From positions 19,015,001 to 19,079,000 of the forward strand of contig NC_088102.1 in NCBI RefSeq assembly GCF_036370855.1: a DNA stretch of 64,000 bases, given 5' to 3'. Under the pieces are notes generated by a model that saw nothing but the letters and a program-made list of their open reading frames with translations, was not told the origin of the DNA and did no database searches. The translations under genes and the position numbers were made by a program. Numbering within the stretch: the stretch's first letter is position 1; each line of letters begins with the position of its first letter. Of the stretch, positions 1-14,824 are shown piece by piece. This DNA comes from Dromaius novaehollandiae. Taxonomy: Eukaryota; Chordata; Aves; Casuariiformes; Dromaiidae.

Positions 1-159
1 CATTTGCACCCATACTGACATATCAGAAATATGAAATCAAAGTATTAGAAATATGTTTACATATACAGAGTTCTATTTAGTAAAGGCACTAAGATGAGTA
101 ACATCTTACAAGAGAAATACACAGAAAATAAAAATGAAGCACAGTAGAGGAAAACTTAC
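1..159 (-). other. SLC24A4: SLC24A4 intron 3, 5' part
   Basis: This AT-rich sequence starts with the GTAAGT donor at 159-154 and continues off the left edge. No other feature is seen. Confidence 0.85.
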
Positions 160-236
160 AGCACAGATATGAAGCAGAATCCCTCCTTGCTGCCGTTCCT
201 TATTTGTAAATATATCTTGAGGAAATTCATTAATTG
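160..236 (-). CDS. SLC24A4: SLC24A4 coding exon 3 (start of conserved exchanger core)
   Basis: The third coding exon is 77 bp: 2 bases completing a split Ala codon plus 25 codons. The peptide reads INEFPQDIFTNKERQQGG then ILLHICA. This is the conserved NCKX block just before the first core transmembrane helix; human NCKX4 has HEFPTDLFSNKERQHGAVLL at this place. The acceptor is TTTCTCTTTCAG (AG at 238-237) and the donor is GCT followed by GTAAGT at 159, in phase 0. The next exon, expected to start with ALYMFYAL and the first Na/Ca exchanger repeat, lies left of position 1. The spacing of residues matches NCKX4 better than NCKX3 or NCKX5. The open frame continues past both splice sites by chance, so the frame's own ends are not the exon ends. 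Confidence 0.93.
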
Positions 237-3200
237 CTGAAAGAGAAAAATATATATATTTTTTAATTTCTACAGAATCTATAAATGGCAGACTGAAAAA
301 TAAGGATGTCTCCGTAGAAATACATGACCAAACAAGAATGTATCTTTCAACTTGGTACATCATAGCCTGCCACATCATAGCCTTTTTTCTCTCTGAAGAA
401 CAGAGAACTGGTTCTTATGTGTAATTAATTATCATCCTTCCAATGGCTTAAATACTCAGTGATTACTGTGAGTTTCACATTCTTGGTGCCTTATTTTTAT
501 TATCCTCTCCTCTAAATACACTTTGAAGTGGTCAACATGGGGATAAAATTCATCCTGAAATAATATTCCTGGCTGTAAGCATGCTTTGCCCCTGAAAAAT
601 TACTCAATAGTTGTAACCTTCCATTAGGTTCTTAACTGAAAATTCTTATATGGCTCCACAGTGTTGCAAATCACTTCAAAAAGATTAAAGCAACTCTAAT
701 CATTTTCTCAGACAGAAAAGTTTTGCAGAGTTCAGTCAAAGGACCTGTGTTCCACACAGAGTGTGAAAAAAGGATTCCAGATGGTGGAGACAAAGACAGC
801 AACTAAATCAATCAAGGGGCTGAAGAAAGGTAAGAGATAAAGAACATACAGGATGACAAAGCAGGCAGGGATAGAGATCTACAGTGCCTCAGACGTGAGT
901 CTGGAAAGTTGAAGGGCGAAAATTATTTCAGCCACTGAAATCCAAATGGGTTGAAGTTTTGAAATTATTATTTAGGACTACATGTTGGTTTCAGCAAGGA
1001 GTTGTATACCTAGACTGATGGCAAGATAAACTCCAAAAAGTTTTTTGAACTGAACCATAATATATCGAAACTTGGAGGAGGACACCGAGGACTATATGAT
1101 CATTTTTCCCTTATTCCAGTCTGCCAGTTAAAGAAATGCCAAAAACAGCCTAGAGAATAGGACAATATACGATATTTATGCTGATTCATTTTCTATTTCA
1201 ATTGTCTTATTTTCTCAGTTCCCAGTATAATTTTGCAAATGATAAACATGAACACAGAAACCAGGAATTCAACATATAGCTGATGAAGTTGGTTACTGCA
1301 CTTGAAACACTTTAAAAAAGCATAAATTTCAGGAAGTATTGCACTATCACCCTTTGAAGATTAAATTTTTTAGTGTCTTAAATCTGAGTTACCTGTAATC
1401 ACCAAACACTTGAAAATTTTGGCTGCAGTGAGAAGATACTCCAGTTTCAAAGACCTTAATTTCTTCAATCCTTGAGATTCATATAAATGCAAAAATACCT
1501 TGTTCCTTCTCGTTTGTACTACACACACCTCTGTATGCTGCATATGTCTAGCTTGACACAGACTTGAACAGTGTTCCATGCAAAGATGAAGATAATGCAG
1601 CTCTGTTTTTTCATAATATCCACTACCACAAAAGATTTTATTTTTGAAGGCAAACACTGGCAGCAGCCTGTCTTTAAAATCTTATGCACATAAATCTTAT
1701 CTGCCTTCCAAAAGACAATTTTTTATGTCTTACATAACCTCCCTAAATCTTCCAAGCTCACATTTGAAAACTACTATAGTTAATGGTCTATAAAACATTT
1801 ATCATAAAATAAAAGTTCAACAATGACTTACTGCAATGCCTTTACTGCTTTTCATTAGGCTCTTGAATAAGCCCCGTTCTTACTGTTAAATTCTCACTGG
1901 AACCAACATCAACACTTAATATGTAGAACAGAGCTTTCCTAAGATAAAGATGCAGCTTTTCCTCTAAGCCTCATCCTTAGACAAGGAAAATGATATGCAA
2001 AATTTGCTTAGATATTTCTGAATGTGATTTCCTACTCCTAATTCTGGAAAACCATTCTATCCCTGGTCCTCCTCTGTTATCACTCAGAAAAATGAAAGCC
2101 GTAGTAGACGTAAACACACAAATCCATCAGCACAATAGCACAATAATATCCAATCACTCACTGAATTACAGACTATCATTCAAGGGTTTGGAGAGTAGTT
2201 CAGTGCTGAAAGACCACCAGCACACCAGTGTTCAGCAGGACTAGCTTCAAGAAAGTGCATCTGGGTTGCTACAGAATTCCATAGTCAACCAGGCCGTGTA
2301 AAGCAGGGATGAGAGAAGAACTCGCTGACTGCATCTACACTGTAAACAGATCTGTGGCCTTAAAAAACAGCCTGAGGAAACAGCATTGCTATATGAATGC
2401 AAACCACACCATAAATTAAAAAAAGTGTAAGTTTAACAATGTAATGCTTCCTGAAGTGGTGAGGGAAAACATACCATTGAATGCTAGCACTGAAGAAACC
2501 TATCTTCATTTAGATGCATTTGCCTACTGATCCAAACAAATTCAAGTAATTCTAAAAGCAAAACATGAGAATAAATCACCTTCCTCTCTGTTTGTTTTTT
2601 TTATCACTCTTTCACTCAAACAAGGAAAAGGATCTTGGAAATAAGCATCACTGGGAGAAAATGGGTTGCACTGTAGTTTTAAGACACTTAGTATTAAATC
2701 AGAGTGAAAGGGACATTCTTACTCTTTTACTGAATTATACTGCAGGATAATCCACAAACTTTCGGTTAAGATGCAGCAATCTGGAATGCTTTTATCATGC
2801 GGATACACTGTTCAAGATGCCAAAAAACCCTCATATATATATAACAGCCAAGCAGGTTCCCTGAATAAGAAATATTTGCCTTATATAGCCCTATATATAT
2901 CCTGCTGAACAGATACAAACTAGTATCATTCTCCCATGTGGCAATCAGGGAGAAATAACCTTCTGGAATAATACTGCAGTACCATCAAACATACAAGCGT
3001 CTAGTCAACTATGCTATCTGCCAAAAGCAAAATTTCCCAGAGGAGTTATTCCCTAACAGGAAGTAAAATATGGCAAAAAATTAATCACACCCAAAGTATG
3101 TGATTTCAAATAAATAACTGCCCATTAACAATTAACTAAAATGAATTAATATTAACTACAATTATTAATAACTAAAAAAAGCATTAAGAAGGGTTCTAAT

Positions 3201-6200
3201 TGGAGGAAAGGACTTGGAGCTACAGCTGCTGGGCATCCTACACAATATGGTTGTTCCTGCATCACTGGCTAAAATACCATGCCCAGCATGGATGTATATG
3301 GAAAATGTATCCGAGGCACTATTTTTCTTATCGCGTTTCTCATTTGTCCTCTGTCTCCTCCATTCAAACTATGGCTGTGAGAAGGACGTGGATTTCAGCA
3401 ACGCACCACGAGAACAGAGACCAGAGCCTGGGCCTCAATCTCTAGCAGTGGTAATGCGACCCTATACACGGGGCACATACTTCCACATGATCTGACACAG
3501 ACGCTTACGCCTCCCATCACAGGTGCTCATGCCAGTAGCACCCTCACTGCCACCACATAGCAGAAAGAACATGCCTCCGGCCCATTACTTGACAGAAGGG
3601 ATGTGCCATCAGGAGAGCTGTTACCTACCTGGTAGTTTCATTCAGTTGGCTGTAGATGACTTCACAGTTGAACGTTAAAAAAGCTTAACTCAGTATAAGT
3701 TGAAGTTGTAAGAAATATGAATAAAAATCATAAACATTATCTTTCTAATAGAGCTTTACTTATTCCAAGTTAATATTAAACAGGAAATCAGAAGACCAGA
3801 AAGTGTCAGAAGTAAGAGACAGAAGTGAGAAATGAGCCACGGCTTTCAATTATCAAAGAAAAACAAACCAGCCTCACTGCAAACCAACTTGCCTCATACA
3901 TGGCAGGGTAACATATCTGTAATAAATAACTACTCATAATGAATATTTACTTGACTCACAGAGATAACTTTATGTGAATTAACTTTAAGACAGCTTTTCT
4001 CAGAGATGATGCTCCTCTCTGCACAGAACTTACATCATGCAGTGGTTTGCATCTACAGATAGAACAAAACCTTTAGAAGTCAGGGAAATGAAGCAAGTTT
4101 GTGGACTTTGGTAAGATGGATTTCCTCCTTAATAAAATGGCTATCTACCAGTGAGTTCCAAGGCAAAGTCTGGAGTTTTTCAGTATAAACATTTGCTTTC
4201 TTTATGGTTTATTATCCAGATAATCACACAAGTCATATAATTGTCATCTATAAATTCTGTATGCCTTATCCACATGCATTGTTCTTCATTTATTCACTGC
4301 ATTGTGTTTTTGAGATTTTAAACAAAGGCTTGCTTCTCTTACCTATTGCTATGAGAATCTGGTTGCTCAAGAAAAGGCTCCTTGGATGCCCTTTGCTCCT
4401 CGCTTAGGCCTGGGAATCAACATCACTTAACCCAGGGACTGTCATATGCCCTGATTGGTATAAGCAGACACAGGGAACATGCTATTATCATACAGTTTGA
4501 GAGAGGATATTCTGCCCTCACGGTACTGTCTGATGCGTGTGTGCAGGAGGGCACTGCTTCACACAGAGCTCTGTCTCCCATAGATGAAAAAATATCTATC
4601 TGGCAGCCCGAGTGGGAGCTACATCTCCTTGGTTTCCACTGAATAGAGACACAACAGATGGGAGGAGGAGATGAAACGGAGAACAGCACATCTAATGGGG
4701 CTAACCTTTGCCAAAAAAAGGAGGGGAACATACACCAATCATCTTAAAGTCAGCTAGAAATACTGAAATATTTACCCTGCTGGTACTGTTGCAAGCCCAT
4801 GATTCCTGCAGCGCAGATCTATCGACGGGGAAGGGAGGACACAAAGGCGGCCTAGTCTATATTGGAACTGTGATCACCCTGCAGCTTGTTCCCTCTCTCC
4901 AAATACGAGATGAGGGGGGAAACAAAGGCAGCTTATCTAACCATGAATTGGAAGGGACATCCTGCGGACACCACTCCCGTTTTGTATAAGCTATGGAATC
5001 ATTAAAAAAATCCTTAATTATGCCATGAAAGAAGGGTTGATTCACCTTCGATATAAAGCTCTGGCTGAGCTGCCTGTGACGAAAAAATCACAGAGCATCC
5101 AAATAGCATGCCCCAGTACAGAACATAATAGGAGTCGCATGGCTTAAGTCCTTTGCATGGCTCTGGAGTGAAAATTTGGCACACAGCAGGCAGGACAAAC
5201 CCAGACATGCTCCTGACACCTGCCTGTACTTAGGCTGTTACCAGATTACTCCTGGGTACCATGAGAGCATTGCTCCCAAATGCCCTGTCCATCCTGTGAG
5301 AGGCAGCCTGCCAAAGAAATAAGTTTCAAAATCTCCTAAGCCTGATAGAACATCTTGACCACCACGTGGATCTGCGGTTTTATAACCTGCCTCAGCATGT
5401 GATTTCTTCGCCTTATCACCAGTTGCTTCACTCACAGAGGCAACAAGCATGCTGACTCTCAATAGGTACTAAGCATTCAAGCCTGTCACAACTCTTTAAT
5501 TTCTGCTTAAAGGGAGAAGAGAGCTGTAGCTGTATGAAAGGACAAAAGCAATCGGTTCCATTCTTCCTTTGCAGGAAGGGAGTTAGGCAAATTGTGTAGA
5601 GAGAAGCTCGCATCTCCAATTAACACCTGCACTTAATTCCTCTGCCCTAGGTGGACACTTCAGGACATGTTACATCTCTGGGCTGTGATACCTACCCCTT
5701 TGTCTTAGCACTCAGGGAGTGTCACCACTGCAGCCACCCACAGCAGAGGTATAAGGTGGAGGAAGGGGAAGAGGGGGGAATCAAATGCTTCCACCTTTAC
5801 CCAGCCATAATAATATTCAAGAGCTATCTTGAGTATTTCAAATTTGTGCCATTTGCTGAAGTACTGCAAGCAGCTTCAGACAACTCTACATTTAGCGTAC
5901 TTCTACCTGTGTGCCATCCCTTTTTCACACTGCAGAGACAGATTTTTCAAAGGCCTGGTGTTGTTTTCATGCACATGCACGTATGCATCAGTTATAGCAC
6001 ACAAACGTCTCACTGTCCACTAAAAAAGAGCTTCTGGAGGCACATGCCAAGCAAATGCATGCATTTTTACTTAGTGTCAGCAGTAAAACACCAACAGTTT
6101 GTGCACCAAGAGGTGAACTTTCAAACAAGCCCCACAGCACTGTAACTTATGCTAATTTATAATTCTGTACTGACATAAGCTGTTAGAAGATTTGAGTGAA

Positions 6201-6240
6201 AGCTGGGAAATTATTATTTGTCCCATCCCTCTGAAAGCAG
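237..6240. other. Intron block, no gene seen
   Basis: AT-rich intronic DNA. The longest open frame, on the plus strand at 5651-6145 (164 codons), has no recognisable domain, no splice context and composition like its surroundings. I regard it as chance. Confidence 0.6.
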
Positions 6241-6282
6241 GGGTCCTATCTGAGCTGAGTAGGGTCCTATTTGAGCTGAGTA
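6241..6282. repeat. 21-bp tandem duplication, two copies
   Basis: The unit starting GGGTCCTAT occurs at 6241-6261 and again at 6262-6282 with one C/T difference. It is a simple local duplication in the intron. Confidence 0.85.
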
Positions 6283-9200
6283 GCAATGAATGGGATAAAT
6301 ATGTATTAGAATCACTCTTGCTTTCAAGATATTTGTGGATTTGACCCAGACTGTTCCTCAAAATCAGTGCACTGCAAAGACTTTTAGAGAAAGAAGGTCA
6401 GTCACCTCAAAGGCATCTGAAACGCTTATTGGGATAAATTCCTCTCATGTTCTGTTTCCCACTAGTGTCAGAAGGTCAGTCCCCATCACATTTCGCATGT
6501 CAGCTCAGGTTCTGAAGTGGTCACAGTCTCAGAAATGACTGTGGTGAGTTCAGTACAGCCAAACAGATATTAGGGAATCTTGGGGAATGGAATAATATAC
6601 TATACTATATACAGTATTGTACAGCCTGTGCATTTTCAGTATTGTGACAGCAATTGTATCATTTATAAAAGAAAAGCAGGGTTGCTTTTGCTCAGAGAAA
6701 AGTATTGACTTGTTTTATTTATGCATTTCAGGGTTAACACTGGAAGCAAGATCAACCAGAAGATCATATCATCATACTGAAACTAGTTTACTTCTATATA
6801 AAGTGTGTCATATGAAAGTCCTCCTCCATAGTACTACATCCCAAATCAGATAAAGTATATTTTAACAGTCATGAGAAACTCATAAACATTCTATAGTACA
6901 ATAAAAGTATATTTTTACAGATTTATAGGAACCCTAAACTCATGAAAAGCATCACACGAGCTATACATTTTTAAATGACCATTTATTAAGTCCACAGTCT
7001 AACACACCCTTAACTCTGGACTATCAGCGGAGAAAAAATGCTATACTCAGCAACTGCTTTATATATAATGAAAGCTGGTGACTTAAAAACCTTAGAATGT
7101 CCCCCCACCCCAAAAAAATCCACTGATAATCGTGGCTGCCATCTGGAAGAATAAGAATTATCAAGCTTTAAGCTCCCATTCCCATTAGACAGCTGTTTTT
7201 ACTTTTCTGTACCAAGATGACACATGGATTTTCCCTGAAAAACTCAGTTCAGCTTCTGCTGGATATTAACCTAGGCACCTCTATTTAAGCAAATCAGGAA
7301 CGGGCATTTCAAAGAAATGCACAGCTTTGCTAGAAAAATTTTGCATGGAAATTCCTTTTCCGACAACTCTTTAATAAACTGGTTTTATGGATCATGCCAC
7401 CTGGACAGCACCAGAACATCCAAATGAAGTGAAATGAAATGACATAAAATACGACCTGGCTTCTCCAAGGGACATTTTTGCATAATCAGTGCAATGCTAT
7501 GCAAAGCCAAAGATCAAGCTTTCTATCTCCAGAAAGAGTACCATATGTTAGGCGGCACAGCAAGCATCCTCTCCACAGCTCTTACCTCACAAATAGTAGA
7601 AATTACAAGCAAATTTAATCTCTGTGGTATATTAATTAAATTTGCATTGGTCAACCAAAAGAAGGCTGCCAAATACTATTATCTGTGCCATGGTAAGTGG
7701 CAGCTTACGAAGCAAAGACTAACTCAACTCTGAACTATTAAATTCATTTAATATATGTATTGTAAAAGGATAGTGTATTAATGAAATAGCCTTCAAAACT
7801 TTCCTTCTGTCAGCATGAAATGATGAAAATTTCCACACAAGACTGGACTAGCTACAGTGAAAAGCAACATTAACACCTTATTAAACCCCGGATTTCCATT
7901 GAATTTCTTTTCTCTTTTTTAAAAAAGAAAACTATTTGCACTCATTAAGGCAATGTCAGCAATCAAATAAAAATATAATAACAATTATGCCAACAAAAGG
8001 AAAATGGAAATCCGTAATGAAGTTTCATCTCCTGATCTAGGGAGTCAGTGATGACATATGGATACACAAGTACTGCAGCATGGGGATGCATCAGCATATC
8101 AGACTGCAGCATTTCATGTGTACTGGGCCATGTATTAATGGTTTTAATGTCCTCAAGATAATCCTAAAAGGACCCAAGGTTTAGGATCATTATTTTTTGT
8201 CTCTGTGGTTTCCAGCTGACTTCCTCTCTAGAAACTGTCTTTAAAGAGCTAAAGATCACTTGCCTCCTGATTTGTTTTCTCTCCTTTCTGGGAACAGTCA
8301 GATATCTCAAAGATTATTTTCTGTTATGGATAGCTCTTGCCTGATGCCTCCACACAGCTGTATCTCAACCTTACTACTGCAAAGTAGCAGTGCCATAGAA
8401 GACAGCTGGAGCCTGCCTGGAACTCCTCTACCATAATCAGTGATTTCAGTACAGCTGTCGAACAGTGAGACCCACTCAAATAAACTAAGAAGAGGACATA
8501 CACATTGCAAAATCAGTGCTGAAAAGAGGTGAAATCATCTACACCTGTTTTTGGTGCAGTCTAAGTACTCCCTACATCAAAAGATTTCAGTGTAGTGTAG
8601 TACCCTAAAACTGCCTCCGCTTGACAGCTATCCAGTGCTTATGTGAAATAAGCTGTTGACCTCACTGACTCATCACAGAGTTTCTGAACTCAGCTATCTT
8701 CAGTGATCATGATACTGGCTTTCCACACAGCACATGTGTTCTTCAGATCCCCACGCCAGAACATCGAGCCCGTTATCATTCATCTCTTCCCCATCCCTTT
8801 TATTACATACTTTACATTCCTAAGCCAGGATACTAAAACCTTTTCCACCATATTCGCTTTTTTCCTTTCTATAGAGGCTTTCCATGGGACCATATCCCCA
8901 TACTCACTGTCTCATACTGCCTCAACACCTTTTACAACACTCTGAGCCAACACTGCCAAAGCAGTTCAAACATCAGCAGAGGCTCATGACTGCTCTGTGT
9001 ATTAACTGAGGACATCAACTGGACAGTAACTTCTGGCATTTTCTATATAGGATTTCCCTCTAGTTTCTCACTTCAAGTTTTATACATTCAATTTCCCCTC
9101 TCCCCTTCACTTTTCCTGTTTTTTTGTTCCCTGAAAGTTGATGGTTTCTATTCCCCACAGTTTCTTACCTCATTTGAGGAGGGAAGGCCCTCTGGCTACA

Positions 9201-12200
9201 GGGTTTTGGACTCAGCTGGGCTGTGTTCTTTTTAAATAAAGGTAGAAAGCTATACCCCTGGCCAGAACACTATCATTAGGAAAAAAGCTTTTGAGAAAGG
9301 GATGAAGGCTGGATTCACTACCAATAGTGTGACACACATAAGAAAGGACTGCAGAAACACTAGTTGTTAAAAGGTCAGGAAATCTTGTATCCCAATAGAA
9401 TCACTCAGAATCACTCCTTATGTTTTTCACAGGCAAACTTGCCAGCTCAAAACAGGCTGGAAGATTAAATGCCACTTGCTTCTATGAGCTGCCTGTAAAA
9501 TCACCTCAAGCTCAGTGAGGTCTTGTTTTTGGCTTTTTGCTACCAGTTTTACTTTAAATTCTCTCCCAGAACTGAAGGATGGCAAACATTATGCTAGCTG
9601 TTCAGTTTATCCACTCATAAACTCAACCTGCTCACCTCGCTGCAGCAAAGCCAGCTGTCTGCTGCCAAGGACAGGCTGTGATGTCTCCAAAGTCAATGAC
9701 GTCTGCAGGGGGATTTCACTGAAAATCTATCAGTAAACTGTACGGCCAGGGGAATTGACAGTCAGGTTTTAATAACAGAGGACTTTGATAATCAACCGGA
9801 GAAGCTGTAGCACTTACTGAAAACGTTATGAAATAAAGAATATAGTTTTAAGACACTGTGGACTAGAAATCCTCTTTGAAACCACACTCCATTTGGCAGA
9901 AGAGAAGGAGGTTTACAGAAAATGGGTTACAACTCCAAGATTTTGTTGCTGAATATAATTTGTGGCTGCTTTACTATATATTGTTGCTGCATTATGCTTA
10001 AAGAACCACATACAGCTTGACAATCACAGGAAACCACCACCACTACCTACACCAAAATGACTCCTTCAGCAGGTGTGCAAGGAACAACCACCACAGAACT
10101 GGCATTGAGACACACTTCCCTACGCTACAGAATTTCACAACTGGCAGAATCTCTCTCCTCTGTGCTGCCTCAATGTGTAAATAAGATGGACCAGTCCAGT
10201 GAGTCTGGCCCAAAGTTGCTCTCCTTCCTCTTTGAACATTTGAAGACTTCTGTTTGGCAGATGTCATCCATTTTGACATTGGATGTATTAATTATTTCAC
10301 TGATTTCACATAACAGTGAGATAAAAACTGTCCTTCAAAGACAAAAAGAAAACGCTTGCTACCTGTGATGGATCTAATATGAAAGAAGATCATATTTACT
10401 AATGGATATAGATGGAGTAGAGGAAAATAATGATTGTCCTTAGAAAATACCACTCAGGCTGTTTAGTGAACATTAAATCTACTTTCAAATTGACTATAAA
10501 AATACTTTTTATAAAACCAAGTTCTTTCTTCCTAACCTACTTCAGGAATAAAATAGGGTATAAATACCTCCTTATACCTGCTGCAGATAGACCTCAAATA
10601 ATGTAGTACTTGAGGTGATTTCCTGCTTGGTACATCTTCAGTAGAAGCTATTCAAAGTGCAAAATGACTGACAAAATTTGACTCGATTTGCCAACCACAG
10701 ATTAAGTTTGAACTGCTTGTAGTTAGAAAAGCTACCAGGTCACTTGTAAACTGAACAAACTACATGTAGAAAACACTGCGAAAGAAGAGGCAACCCCAAG
10801 AGGTCTTTCACCAGAGCTGTCTTCAGAGCAGAAGTGCACTTTAATTGAAACTGTGCTATTGTGCCTTCAGCACAACTAATGCATAATAACAGGCTTTTGA
10901 ATCCCTTCTACTTCAGCAAAAGCTGCAGTATGGCTCATTTAAAAGCAGCTGTATTGGCACATATCTTTCTTTTTTCACAAACGCCAAATGCATGGAGAAA
11001 GAAATAAAATACAATATTTTAAAAATACATTTTTACAGTTTCTCTGAAACCAACTCCAAGTGGGGATTTTAACCACAAAGGATAATTGTGTTCTACTCCA
11101 AGCTTAGACAACTCAAAAGCTGTAGGTGATACCTTCAACAATGCTGAGATTAAGTTAAAACTTAACTGGCTTTCCAGAATCACAGGGTCATGAAGGAGCA
11201 CAGCAACGTCAGAATTAAAATCAAGCTTACAGAGACCAAAAAGAGAAAGACACAAAATAAAGTCAGGCATAGGCATGTTTTGAAGTTTCTTTCCTTAAAA
11301 GATTTTTTTTTTCTGGATTTAGAAGCAAAATGCTGGAAAGCAGCAGTAAAAAGATCTACTCAAACATTTGTTCCACTTCCTGCCAGTTCAGGATTGTTTC
11401 CAACAGTACATTTCTTGTATTTTGTCCAAAGGGTCCATCAGTCAAGAAGAAATAGGTAAAATACAAAGACATGACAAGAATAAGCTGGAGGAAACCCCTC
11501 TACGGCTGTTCTGTAGGTGACCTTTCTGAGGCCAGAAAGCCCAAAAGGGTGCTCAGTACAGACAAGCCCAGATTTCCAAGGAACTCAGCTAGCCATGGAC
11601 ACTGTGCCCAGATCTTACAAAAATCAGGCTGTTTATGCCACAGGCTGAGTTCAGCTAACTAATTCTATAAATTTTGCTTCTATTCTAGAAGGAAGCAGAA
11701 TTTTGAAAACTTGTTTCAAATTGCACATATTAAGCACTCAGAAAAACCCTATTAGAAAACACTGGCTCTATATAGAAGTGATGTTTTGGAGTCCAATACT
11801 TAGGATAATTTTTTGTTCCATGTCATGTACCCCTTGGTGCTTTGAAAATCTCATTTTCATATGGACAAATAGAACCACAACACTTTCTCCCTGTAAGCCG
11901 TGTTCATATGGTTTAGCCAGTTCTCTTTATTTGATTGTACCCATGTGATATTTTTTTTTTAGTTTTCCTGAAGCCAAGCTCCTGGAATCATGCATTATAT
12001 AAGAATCTCAGCTTTCTCTTAAAACAAAAAAATCTGTTTCTAGTCTTTGTGTTTGTGGAAAAGGGACCAAGCCCAAAAATCCAAAAGCTTAAAACCCATC
12101 AGGCAAACAAACAAAAAGAGAGCCCCAGACTTTTTATTTACCTTCCAAACATCACAGTTTTGCAGGGCCTGGTTTATGCTTTCTGAACACACAGAACTAG

Positions 12201-14420
12201 TAGTATTACTCCTTTATTCAAATGCTTTAGCTAAGCAGAGTCACAAATACCATTTCAGCATACAGTTTCTGCCTGACAATGTAAAATGAATGCCAACATA
12301 TTTCTTATACCATAGGCTAAATTATACTTACCTTTTCCACACAAGTAATCCCATCTAAACCAATCAAGATTTAACCCTCCAGTTCCTATGCCATAATTTA
12401 TTTGCTCAATAAATATATTTTTCAAATGGCAGATCTGCACATTTCTGTGCTATTTTTTCCCAGCATATATTCCTTGGGGCATTTTCTGCTTGCTCTAGAA
12501 ATTCAATAAGGAGCTGTAAACACTACTCGAGGACTTAAAAAATAATCTCTTTCCAGTCCCAGCCTCTACTACGTACTTCGGCAACCTCCTTTTTGATAAC
12601 CTGCTCTTTCCTATAAAATCTGAGAAGTAGAAAATGGCCTTTTAAAAGATTTGGAGACATCCACAAATTTAGGGGCAAGCTTAATGTTAAGATCTTAATT
12701 CATTTGAGTGAGGGGAAGCATTTAGTCTTTTTTTAATGTATGGCAAGTATTCCAGAATAAAAATGATCTTAATCGAGACTAAAGGCATACAGGAAGAGAA
12801 TCCACTCATGGAAGGTAAAAATATAAACATTACAATATTTTCACAATCCCAGTTTACAGTCCTTCACACTAACAAATACATCTCTGCCCTGTGAAATCCT
12901 ATTCTATGATTATTTAATATCTGCAAATGAACACTGCAATAAAGCTCATCGATTCACATAAAAGAGAGACATAACTCTTGCTTTGAGTAATGCATACACT
13001 AGACTCTGCACAACAAGAAAGGTCACAGGAACAAGAAAAATTTAAAAAGTGAAAGAGAAGAAACACGAAGTAAATCAGTTCAGGGATGTCACAGCCCAGT
13101 CACACAAGATTAGCACAGAGGGGAGTTAACTTAGGAAGGTAAATGTAGAAGAACGGATAGTTTAACATGACACATCTCTCTATAATATAGCTAGCTAACT
13201 ACAAACAGTAAGGAAAGGAAACTACCATAGCAGAAGCTTCAGCATGTATGGTACAAGTCCAGCTGGAAGCCTGGATATATAGGTTGCAGCTGGAGCTTCT
13301 GCTTCACTGCTGCTAGTACCAGAGCTTGTTCACTTACAGCTAACTCAGTATTTCTCCATTACTACAAAAATACTACAGTTTTAAATTTGGAGTGCTGCTT
13401 TCTAAAATCAAACATCACACTCTCACAATACTGTGTGAATGTACACTGTGCCTGAAACAGTCAAAGCACAGCACTTCTTACACCAGAACGGCCATAAAGA
13501 CTGCTAAGAATTTAAAGAGTGCTAGAAGATTTTAATTTATTTCCAAACTTCATGGGCTGATCGGCAAATTGATGAAAGTGGTACTAACAGTTCTCTCCAT
13601 CTTGCTCTGAACTGGCTTACGACATCGTGTGCACACAGGCTGAGCAGAAACCCTCAGCAGAAAATCCAAAATCAGCACATCAAAAGTGTATTTGTTCCCA
13701 AAACACACTTGCACCTGTTTCTGCAGGCACCAAACTGCACTTTCTAGCCTTGAGATGCAGGAAAGTAGTATGCTCATCTGAAGTCTTGGAAAGAAGAGAC
13801 CCATGAGAAACAATCACTGTCTATAAATATCACCGAGGTAACTATATAAATGATGACAGGGAATTATACAGAGTCTCAGAACATGATAGGAAAAAAAACA
13901 ATGCTTGAAAGCTAAGGAAGGAAAAAAAATTGATAAATATATGCACTAAGTTCTTACCAAGAGGACAATTAGGAAAATGAAATACCAAAGAGTGACAAGT
14001 ATTCACGGCAGTTATATTATAAAGCACTTTCTGAGCCTGTTTAGAGCAAGTTAAAAAAACCTTGGAGTACTATCTACAATATTCTAGTTAGGAATCACAC
14101 CAAGATGGTGCCCGGCAAAATATGTGCAGATAGAAATACCTTATTCAAGAGCTCTTCTCTAGCCTGGTCCAAATAAGGCTAGACTCCATGTTACCCACAT
14201 TACACTTTACAGCGCACTCAAAGCAGTAGGACCGCATCAGATCTAACCTGTTACTAAACATACAGAATGCTTGTTTACGCCCCCATAGCACTAGTACTGT
14301 ATTATTCTTCTTTCTTAAAATTAGCTCCTACCATCTTTGTCACATCGCATCAGGTGGTTCAGAAACTGTTTTTGCTTTCCTACCACTCATTTACATGAAT
14401 CAAAGATGAAAACTCACCTT
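6283..14420. other. Intron block, no gene seen
   Basis: Ordinary AT-rich intron. Short open frames on both strands show no protein similarity that I recognise, and no transposon tail is seen. Confidence 0.55.
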
Positions 14421-14424
14421 TCTT

Positions 14425-14488
14425 TTATATATATGAGTGTGTCTGTGTCTGTGTTAGAAACATATATGCGTGTGTGTGTGTATATATT
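14425..14488. repeat. TA/TG-rich simple repeat
   Basis: Low-complexity alternating sequence: short TA runs, interrupted GTGTCT repeats, then a pure TG run followed by TATATA. Such alternating purine-pyrimidine DNA is prone to length change. Confidence 0.75.
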
Positions 14489-14824
14489 TGCTCCAAACTG
14501 TTAAGTGAAAAAACCTGCCAAGCAGAATTAAGGCGTCTGCTGGTGTTCCTGCTGTGGGCCAGAAAACAGCCAAAATCATAGTAGGAAATCTGACAAAAAA
14601 AGGCCGCAGGAGAAGTGTGCTGAAAGACCAGCATGGTCCCAAAAATCAGAAATGGAGACAATGACAGTGAGTATTCAGAGACAGTAGAGGCTCACCACAA
14701 ACTTCATCTGCCCTCAGCTGATGCACATAGAGCAGAGCAGGAGTCACGGCCTCAGACTGGTGCTAGATCTGATCTATCCATATCTCAGCTGCCCAGACAG
14801 TCGGACCTAACATGTCAGAAGTTA

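Noticed and set aside
160-236. Exon 3 as SLC24A3 or SLC24A5 rather than SLC24A4
   Set aside because: The FTNKERQQG wording and, above all, the matching exons 1 and 2 ([16 protein letters not shown]) fit NCKX4 best.
5651-6145. 164-codon open frame on the plus strand
   Set aside because: No domain, signal, splice context or codon pattern sets it apart from intron; a frame of this size can occur by chance in 64 kb.
11175-11200. AGAATCACAGGGTCATGAAG as a CR1 tail
   Set aside because: Only the first few bases resemble the CR1 terminal repeat; the expected GGAAGGGACCTT and AGTCCAACC blocks do not follow.
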